From positions 8,991 to 72,990 of the forward strand of contig NZ_PRDG01000003.1 in NCBI RefSeq assembly GCF_017883985.1: 64,000 bases of DNA. Reading direction: 5' to 3'. The stretch is from Streptococcus oricebi (GTDB lineage: Bacteria > Bacillota > Bacilli > Lactobacillales > Streptococcaceae). Below are positions 58,356 through 64,000 of this stretch, one piece after another; position 1 is the first letter of the stretch, and each line of letters opens with the position of its first letter. Below the pieces are notes generated by a model that ran no database searches, was not told the DNA's origin, and saw only the letters and a list, made by a program, of their open reading frames with translations. Both the position numbers and the translations under genes were made by a program.

Positions 58356-58454
58356 CTTATGCTAGCAAATTAGGATAAGGGGAAAAGATGATTCCCCCTC
58401 CCTATTTGCTCCGCTCCAAAAGCTGTCAGACGGACCGAAAGTTCTATAATAAAC

Positions 58455-58492
58455 AAAACCTCCATTAAATCCTTGATTTTATGGAGGTTTCT
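58455..58492 (-). terminator. Terminator of the liv operon
   Basis: AAACCTCCAT/ATGGAGGTTT stem with a T-rich tail, past livF. Confidence 0.7.
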
Positions 58493-58530
58493 CTATCTTA
58501 TTTATAAACTTTTTGCTGGTCTGGACAGGC

Positions 58531-59241
58531 TTAACCACCTAGGTAGGCCTTGCGGACTTCATCAGAAGCCAGCAATTCTTGGCCAGTTCCAGAAAGAACG
58601 ATTTTCCCTGTCTCTAAAACATAGCCTCGATTAGCAATGGACAAGGCCTTGTTGGCATTTTGCTCAATCAAAAGAACGGTCGTTCCCTGTTTTTGAATAT
58701 CCTGGATAATATCAAAAATTTCTTGGATAAAGATTGGCGCCAAGCCCATTGATGGCTCATCCAATAAGAGGAGTTTAGGAGCACTCATCAAGGCTCGCCC
58801 CATAGCTAGCATCTGCTGCTCACCACCTGAAAGAGTGGCAGCATCTTGATTTTTTCTTTCTTCCAAACGTGGAAAACGTGAGAAAACCTTTTGCAAATTA
58901 GCCTGATTTTCCTCCCGATTTTTACGGAGAAAGGCCCCCATCTCCAGATTTTCCAAAACGGTCAAACCAGAAAAGACATGCCGACCTTCAGGAACTTGAG
59001 AAAGTCCAGCCGAAACAATCTTCTGGGCGGCCTGCCTTTGAATTTCCTGACCTAGAAATTCAATCCGACCCTGGCTAGGACGAACCAGACCAGAAATGGT
59101 CCGCAAGATAGTCGTCTTTCCAGCACCATTGGCCCCAATCAGTGAGACAACCTCACCTTCATTGACTTCAAAGCTGACATCTCGGACAGCCTGAATCATC
59201 CCATAATGAACCGATAAATTTTCAACTTTCAACATGGACAT
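58531..59241 (-). CDS. livF: Branched-chain amino acid ABC transporter ATPase LivF
   Basis: A 236-residue ATPase. Walker A GANGAGKTT, signature LSGGEQQML and Walker B LLLLDEPS are intact. It shares one base with livG (TAATG) and ends the operon. Confidence 0.95.
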   Translation of the reverse strand: MSMLKVENLSVHYGMIQAVRDVSFEVNEGEVVSLIGANGAGKTTILRTISGLVRPSQGRIEFLGQEIQRQAAQKIVSAGLSQVPEGRHVFSGLTVLENLEMGAFLRKNREENQANLQKVFSRFPRLEERKNQDAATLSGGEQQMLAMGRALMSAPKLLLLDEPSMGLAPIFIQEIFDIIQDIQKQGTTVLLIEQNANKALSIANRGYVLETGKIVLSGTGQELLASDEVRKAYLGG

Positions 59242-60005
59242 TAGGCTTCACCTCCTAGATATGCTTCGATTACTCGTTTGTCATTTTTGATTTCTTCTGG
59301 CGTTCCATGGGCAATCAAGCGACCATATTCTAGCACATAGATGCGCTCAGTGACATCCATAACCAGACTCATATCGTGCTCAATCAACATAATGGTAATC
59401 TTAAATTCGCTTTGAATCCGGCGGATAAGCTTGGTCAATTCAGCTGTTTCCTGGGGATTCATACCCGCAGCAGGCTCATCCAAAAAGAGAATCTTGGGCT
59501 CAGTCGCTAGGGCCCGAACGATTTCTAGGCGCCTTTGCTGACCATAGGCTAGATTTTTAGCCAGGGTCTGCGCTTCCTTGTCCAACTCAAAAATTTCCAG
59601 GAGCTCCATGGCCCGTTTCCGCAGTTTCTTCTCGCTCTTATAAAAGGCCGGTAAGCGCAGAAAACTTGCCAGGATATGATTTCTGTGATGATTGGTAAAG
59701 GCAATCAGCACATTGTCTAAAACAGTCAAGTCTTTAAACAGCCGGATATTTTGGAAGGTCCGAGCCAGGCCCAGACGGGCAATATGGTAGGGTTTCTTGC
59801 CATTTAGAAGGTGACCATCCAGATTAACTGTCCCTTCACTAGGCTCATAGACCCCGGTTAAGAGGTTAAAGAGGGTAGTCTTACCCGCTCCATTCGGACC
59901 GATTAGGCCAACCAGCTCTCCCTCATTGAGTTCTAGGGTCACATCACCAACAGCGGTCAAACCGCCGAAGTGCTTGGTTAAATTTTTTACATCAAGAAGT
60001 GCCAT
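59241..60005 (-). CDS. livG: Branched-chain amino acid ABC transporter ATPase LivG
   Basis: A 254-residue ATPase. Walker A GPNGAGKTT, signature LAYGQQRRLE and Walker B ILFLDEPAAG are present. It pairs with LivF on LivHM. Starts and stops overlap by one base on each side. Confidence 0.95.
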   Translation of the reverse strand: MALLDVKNLTKHFGGLTAVGDVTLELNEGELVGLIGPNGAGKTTLFNLLTGVYEPSEGTVNLDGHLLNGKKPYHIARLGLARTFQNIRLFKDLTVLDNVLIAFTNHHRNHILASFLRLPAFYKSEKKLRKRAMELLEIFELDKEAQTLAKNLAYGQQRRLEIVRALATEPKILFLDEPAAGMNPQETAELTKLIRRIQSEFKITIMLIEHDMSLVMDVTERIYVLEYGRLIAHGTPEEIKNDKRVIEAYLGGEA

Positions 60006-60958
60006 TAGTTGTTGACCTCCTTTTTCTTCTTAAACAATTTGCCCAGGCTAAATTCCCAAGTGCCTAGGAGTCCACCTGGCCGGAAAATCATGACCAAGAT
60101 CAGGGCCAGAGAGTAGATAATCATCCGAATATTGGCTACGTCCTGTAAGAGGGTATTGAGAACACCCAGGACAATGGCAGCAACCACTGCTCCTGTCATA
60201 GAGCCCAGACCACCAAATACAATAATGATGAGGACATTGATAGACGTCATCAAGGAGAAGTCCTTGGGAACGACTGTTCCTACATAACCAGCTTGAAGGG
60301 AGCCTGCCATACTAGCCGTCATGGCTCCGATAACGAAGGCGATAACCTTGGCCTTGGTAGTATTGACTCCGACAGACTCTGCCGCAATCTCGTCTTCTCG
60401 AACAGATAAAACATTGCGTCCCAGAGGACTGCGGATAAAGTTTACTGTCAATACGATGATTAAAACAGCAAAGATATAAACCAAGGACCAGTTGGTAAAG
60501 GACGGAATCCCAGTGATACCGGCAGCCCCATTGGTTAATTGACCGCCATTGACGATGAAAATCCGGACAATTTCAGCCACCCCCAAGGTAGCAATAGCCA
60601 GGTAGTCCCCCTTGAGTCGCAGGGTCGGAATCCCGACAACCAGGGCAACCGTTCCCGCAATCAAGGCACCCGCTAGCATGGAGAGGTAAAAGGCACCATA
60701 GGTCGTTGCCTGACCAGCTAAGATAGCTGTTGCATAGGCCCCAATAGCCATAAAACCAGCGTGCCCCAGTGAAAACTGACCAGAAAAACCAACGATAAGG
60801 TTGAGACCCACAGCCAGAATGATATTGATTCCGATGGACTCTAAAATCTGAATGTAAAAGTCATTGAGCAGGCCTATACTAACTAGACCTGCAATGGCAG
60901 CATAGCCGACTATAATAAGGCCAAGCCAAATTAAATTTACTTTTAAATTTTCTTTCAT
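60005..60958 (-). CDS. livM: Branched-chain amino acid permease LivM
   Basis: A 317-residue permease with eight or more helices. GYAAIAGLVS, the FSLGHAGFMAIGAYA motif and VREDEIAAESVGVN (the ATPase-coupling loop) are typical of LivM. Confidence 0.94.
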   Translation of the reverse strand: MKENLKVNLIWLGLIIVGYAAIAGLVSIGLLNDFYIQILESIGINIILAVGLNLIVGFSGQFSLGHAGFMAIGAYATAILAGQATTYGAFYLSMLAGALIAGTVALVVGIPTLRLKGDYLAIATLGVAEIVRIFIVNGGQLTNGAAGITGIPSFTNWSLVYIFAVLIIVLTVNFIRSPLGRNVLSVREDEIAAESVGVNTTKAKVIAFVIGAMTASMAGSLQAGYVGTVVPKDFSLMTSINVLIIIVFGGLGSMTGAVVAAIVLGVLNTLLQDVANIRMIIYSLALILVMIFRPGGLLGTWEFSLGKLFKKKKEVNN

Positions 60959-60961
60959 TGC

Positions 60962-61831
60962 TTACACCTTCTCTTTCACATTCTTACCAAGAATTCCTGA
61001 GGGACGAACTAGGAGGATTAAAATCAAGATACCATAAACGATGGCGTCTCGATATTCGGATAGGTTGATGACGGTAGCAAAGGTTTCCAAGATACCGATA
61101 ACAAAACCACCCAGGGCCGCACCAGGAATAATCCCAATCCCACCGATAACGGCCGCCACAAAGGACTTAATCCCTGGCGTCATCCCCATCAGGGGCTCAA
61201 GTGAGTTATAGTAGAGGGCAATGAGGACACCCGCAGCCCCAGCCAGGGCAGAACCCAGGGCAAAGGTAAAGCTGATGGTTTGGTTGACGTTGATTCCCAT
61301 GAGTTGGGCAGCATCACTATCAACAGAAACAGCCCGCATGGCCTTCCCCATCTTGGTCTTTTGAACAATCAGCTGGAGCAAGACCATCAAAATCAAGGAA
61401 ACCGCTAAAATGGTTAGTTGGACACTGGTAATCGTGAAGGCCCCCAAGTTGAAGCGAACAGTCTTTAAGACCTGAGGGAAGGGCTTGACATTGGCCCCAA
61501 CCAAAACGACCATTCCGTACTCCAAGAAGAAGGAAACCCCGATAGCTGTAATCAAGGCAGCAATCCGCGTTGAATTTCTAAGCGGCCGATAGGCCAAGAA
61601 TTCAATCAAGACCCCTAAGACAGCCGTTCCGATCATGGAAATAATCAGGGCCAGATAAAAGTTGACATGGAGGGAGCCAATCAGGTAATAGCCCATGAAG
61701 GCCCCCATCATATAAATATCACCATGGGCAAAGTTAATCAGTTTAATGATTCCATAAACCATGGTGTAGCCTAGGGCTAAGAGCGCATATACACTCCCTA
61801 GGATGATCCCGTTTACCAGTTGTTGGAGCAT
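60962..61831 (-). CDS. livH: Branched-chain amino acid permease LivH
   Basis: A 289-residue permease. GIILGSVYALLALGYTMVYG, KLINFAHGDIYMMGA and MRAVSVDSDAAQLMGIN are LivH marks. It follows livJ after a 266-nt gap with a terminator-like hairpin, so its mRNA is probably less abundant than livJ mRNA. Confidence 0.95.
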   Translation of the reverse strand: MLQQLVNGIILGSVYALLALGYTMVYGIIKLINFAHGDIYMMGAFMGYYLIGSLHVNFYLALIISMIGTAVLGVLIEFLAYRPLRNSTRIAALITAIGVSFFLEYGMVVLVGANVKPFPQVLKTVRFNLGAFTITSVQLTILAVSLILMVLLQLIVQKTKMGKAMRAVSVDSDAAQLMGINVNQTISFTFALGSALAGAAGVLIALYYNSLEPLMGMTPGIKSFVAAVIGGIGIIPGAALGGFVIGILETFATVINLSEYRDAIVYGILILILLVRPSGILGKNVKEKV

Positions 61832-62052
61832 CTTCTACCACACTTTCTAAAATAATAAAGGGAGAGGGGCTACTTTGGGGCTGAAACTCAGAGAAAATCA
61901 AACCTAGATGAGGAAGACCTCTTATCAAGAAGGCCCAGCCTATCTGAAGCCCTAGGCCAGGTGAGATTTTCTGGAAAGTTCGGCCAGCCAGGCAGCTACC
62001 CCTCCCTTAAGGATGAAAAAATTTCATCGAGCTTTCTAACATTATAACTTGG

Positions 62053-62076
62053 AAAAACTGGAACTCTCGTCCCAGC
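62053..62076 (-). terminator. Partial terminator between livJ and livH
   Basis: CTGGGAC/GTTCCAG stem with GAGA loop and TTTTT on the minus strand, 22 nt after livJ. A second palindrome GATGAAA/TTTCATC lies at 62012-62028. Confidence 0.65.
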
Positions 62077-62097
62077 TTTTCTTATCCATTCACTAAA

Positions 62098-63255
62098 TTA
62101 GGGTTCAACAACTTGGACCTTATCAACCTGACCATTATTCATGGTAACCATATAAGCTGATTTTTCAGTTGTGTGATCCTTATTGATGGTCATCTTACCA
62201 GTCACTCCTTCAAAGTCTTTCAACTTAGAGAGGTTCTTGCTGATATCAAGCGAAGTCTTAGCTCCCTTGGCCGCTTCTGCGGCCATATAAACAGAGTCGT
62301 AGGCTAGAGCCGCAAACATGGATGGCTCTTCCTTATACTTAGCCTTGTAGGCTTCTAAGAACTTCTTGGTCTTTTCACTGACATCTCCCTTGGTTGCAAA
62401 GCCAGAAACAAAGTAGATGTTGTTGGCCCGCTCTGCGGTCGCTTGTTGAACAAATTCATCACCGTTCAAACCATCAGGACCCAAGATTGGTTGCTCAATT
62501 CCCATCCCACGCGCTTGGTTCACAATCTTACCAGCTTCGGTATAGTAGGACGGTACCACCAGGGCATCAAATTCCTTACCCTTGAACTTGGTAAGAGCTG
62601 CTTGGAAATCTGTGTCCCCACTAGTAAAGGTTTCATCAGCTACGATTTCACCCTTGAAGGACTTACGAAAGGCAGCTGCCGCTCCCTTGGCATAGTCACT
62701 TCCATTATCAGTGTAAAGGATAACCTTTTTCAATTTTAAATCATCATTAGCAAATTTTCCTAAGATTTTTCCTTGGAAACGATCTTGAAAGGCTGCAACA
62801 TAAAGGAAGTCATGACCCTTGGTAATGTCGTCTTGGGTTGCACTTGGGGCAATCAAAGGGACACCTGCCTTATCAGCTTTAGGCGCAGAAGCCGCTGTCG
62901 CTCCTGAGGTCGCTGGGCCGACCAGAACATTGACCTTGTCTTGGGTGACTAGCTTGGTTGTGATATTGGCTGCTTCAGCTGTCTCAGACTTATTATCATA
63001 GTCTTTGACTTCAAACATCTTACCGTCTACCCCACCAGCAGCATTTATTTCTTCAATGGCTAACTTGGCAGCCTTTTGCTCTGCTCCACCGTAAGCGGCT
63101 GTTTGGCCGGATTCTTCAAAGTTAAATCCAATTTTAATCTTATCACCAATCTCTGTACCAGTGGCAGCTGATTTAGATGAGGAAACATCTCCACAAGCTG
63201 CGAGCAAGGCTAAACTAGCAAATGTCAACAAGGACAAGCCTAATTTTTTCTTCAT
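62098..63255 (-). CDS. livJ: Branched-chain amino acid-binding lipoprotein, copy 1
   Basis: A 385-residue lipoprotein. The lipobox LLAAC puts the lipid on Cys21. The LIVBP fold is evident: KIGFNFEESGQTAAYG, VLVGPATSGAT and LIAPSATQDD. It captures leucine, isoleucine or valine outside the membrane for LivHMGF. The ribosome site is AAGGAG. A near-duplicate follows upstream. Confidence 0.95.
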   Translation of the reverse strand: MKKKLGLSLLTFASLALLAACGDVSSSKSAATGTEIGDKIKIGFNFEESGQTAAYGGAEQKAAKLAIEEINAAGGVDGKMFEVKDYDNKSETAEAANITTKLVTQDKVNVLVGPATSGATAASAPKADKAGVPLIAPSATQDDITKGHDFLYVAAFQDRFQGKILGKFANDDLKLKKVILYTDNGSDYAKGAAAAFRKSFKGEIVADETFTSGDTDFQAALTKFKGKEFDALVVPSYYTEAGKIVNQARGMGIEQPILGPDGLNGDEFVQQATAERANNIYFVSGFATKGDVSEKTKKFLEAYKAKYKEEPSMFAALAYDSVYMAAEAAKGAKTSLDISKNLSKLKDFEGVTGKMTINKDHTTEKSAYMVTMNNGQVDKVQVVEP

Positions 63256-63325
63256 GTCTACAAATCTCCTTCAAGATAGGATATGCAAGGCTTCTTGCAC
63301 TCTTTTTTATTTTATAACCGTTACT

Positions 63326-63354
63326 AATATACTGAATTATCTGAATATTGTCAA
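63326..63354 (-). promoter_or_regulatory. livJ copy 1 promoter
   Basis: Consensus -35 TTGACA (63349-63354) and -10 TATATT (63326-63331) with a 17-bp spacer, between the two livJ genes. So livJ copy 1 and livHMGF can be read independently of copy 2. Confidence 0.75.
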
Positions 63355-63384
63355 TACATTAGGCCGATTTTTTCCTCTAAACTT

Positions 63385-64000
63385 TTATGGCTCAACGGTT
63401 TCGACCTTGTCCACCGCTCCATTATTCATAGTTACCATCAGAGCTGACTTCTCAGTTGTGTGGTCCTTATTGATAGACATCTTACCAGTAACCCCTTCAA
63501 AGTCCTTCAACTTAGCAAGCTTGTCCTTGATGTCAGCAGAGGTCTTAGCCCCCTTGGCTGCTTCTGCGGCCATATAAACAGAGTCATAGGCTAGGGCTGC
63601 AAACATGGATGGATTTTCCTTGTATTTAGCCTTGTAGGCTTCGAGGAACTTCTTGGTCTTATCAGTCATATCACCTGTAGTTGCAAAACCAGTGATGTAG
63701 TAGATATTGTTGGCATATTGATTGGTTGCCTGTTCTACAAAGGCGTCACTATTGAAACCGTCAGGACCCAAGATTGGTTGCTCAATTCCCATACCACGCG
63801 CTTGGTTAACGATTTTACCAGCCTCGGTATAGTAACCAGGAATGACAATGGCATCAAAGTCCTTGTTCTTGAGCTTGGTAAGAGCTGCTTGGAAGTCGGT
63901 ATCTCCCGCTGTAAAGGTCTCATCGGCTACGATTTCACCCTTATAGGCAGAACGGAAGGACTTGGCAATTCCCTTGGCATAGTCACTACCATTATCTGTA
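63385..64000 (-). CDS. livJ: Branched-chain amino acid-binding lipoprotein, copy 2 (5' part beyond right edge)
   Basis: The frame is open from 64000 down to the stop at 63385 and gives 204 residues of a LivJ C-terminal part. It is closely similar to copy 1 (for example MAALxAYDSVYMAAEAAKGAKTS and KDFEGVTGKMxINKDHTTEKSA patterns). Differences cluster around residues equivalent to 250-330 of copy 1. It is a tandem duplicate in the same direction. The start lies outside the window. Confidence 0.92.
   Translation of the reverse strand, partial: TDNGSDYAKGIAKSFRSAYKGEIVADETFTAGDTDFQAALTKLKNKDFDAIVIPGYYTEAGKIVNQARGMGIEQPILGPDGFNSDAFVEQATNQYANNIYYITGFATTGDMTDKTKKFLEAYKAKYKENPSMFAALAYDSVYMAAEAAKGAKTSADIKDKLAKLKDFEGVTGKMSINKDHTTEKSALMVTMNNGAVDKVETVEP

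Overview
The window reads as chromosome of a Streptococcus, called to genus only. The supports are purine-rich AGGAGG ribosome binding sites, an LPXTG-anchored surface protein, and gene neighbourhoods typical of the genus: tmk-holB-yabA-rsmI, holA-sodA, argR-queA beside an arcABCD arginine deiminase operon, lacABCDFEG, serC-serA, and a CBS-ACT gene beside livJHMGF. Most genes are on the minus strand. No rRNA, tRNA, CRISPR array, insertion sequence or prophage was found.

Layout: 1-3836 holds the first 1131 codons of a very large RTX-type calcium-binding protein that runs off the left edge, preceded by a small gene carrying an (AG)9 microsatellite. 4060-8175 is a D,D-carboxypeptidase, nagB under a NagR-like operator, then queA and argR. 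8222-13509 is arcA-arcB-arcC-arcD with cre sites at both ends and stem-loops between the genes; an FNR-like regulator lies at 15489-16178. 16292-21137 is the most unusual block: an SdpR/SdpI-like operon with a YhfC-type membrane protein, and a second SdpI-like gene in an ABC-transporter operon with several tiny membrane-peptide genes. The two loci share an 18-bp palindromic operator. 21180-27785 holds a class A beta-lactamase-like protein, sodA, holA, a GT8 glycosyltransferase switched out of frame at a poly-G tract, and metG.

27978-35375 is a lactose/tagatose-6-phosphate operon led by the antiterminator gene lacT, with promoter, cre, RAT and terminator visible. 35398-45944 is mixed: hydrolases with TetR and MerR regulators, a DUF421/DUF3290 pair, exoA, an NmrA-like reductase, two DUF805 paralogues with Gln/Asn-rich tandem repeats, and nth. 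46189-49351 is serC-serA-ogt-arsC-like. 49520-51180 is a small accessory patch of unknown genes and a gene remnant. 51224-53958 is tmk-holB-yabA-rsmI. 54244-64000 has a YitT protein, a CBS-ACT protein, a cell-wall C69 dipeptidase under a cre-overlapped promoter, and the liv branched-chain amino acid importer with two tandem livJ genes, the second cut by the right edge.

The metabolic genes fit a fermentative host-associated life: lactose PTS, arginine deiminase, glucosamine-6-phosphate deaminase, a wall-anchored dipeptidase and amino-acid import, several under apparent CcpA control. The parts worth most attention are the shared-operator Sdp-like regulon, the RTX protein with its repeat-bearing partner gene, and the poly-G-switched glycosyltransferase.
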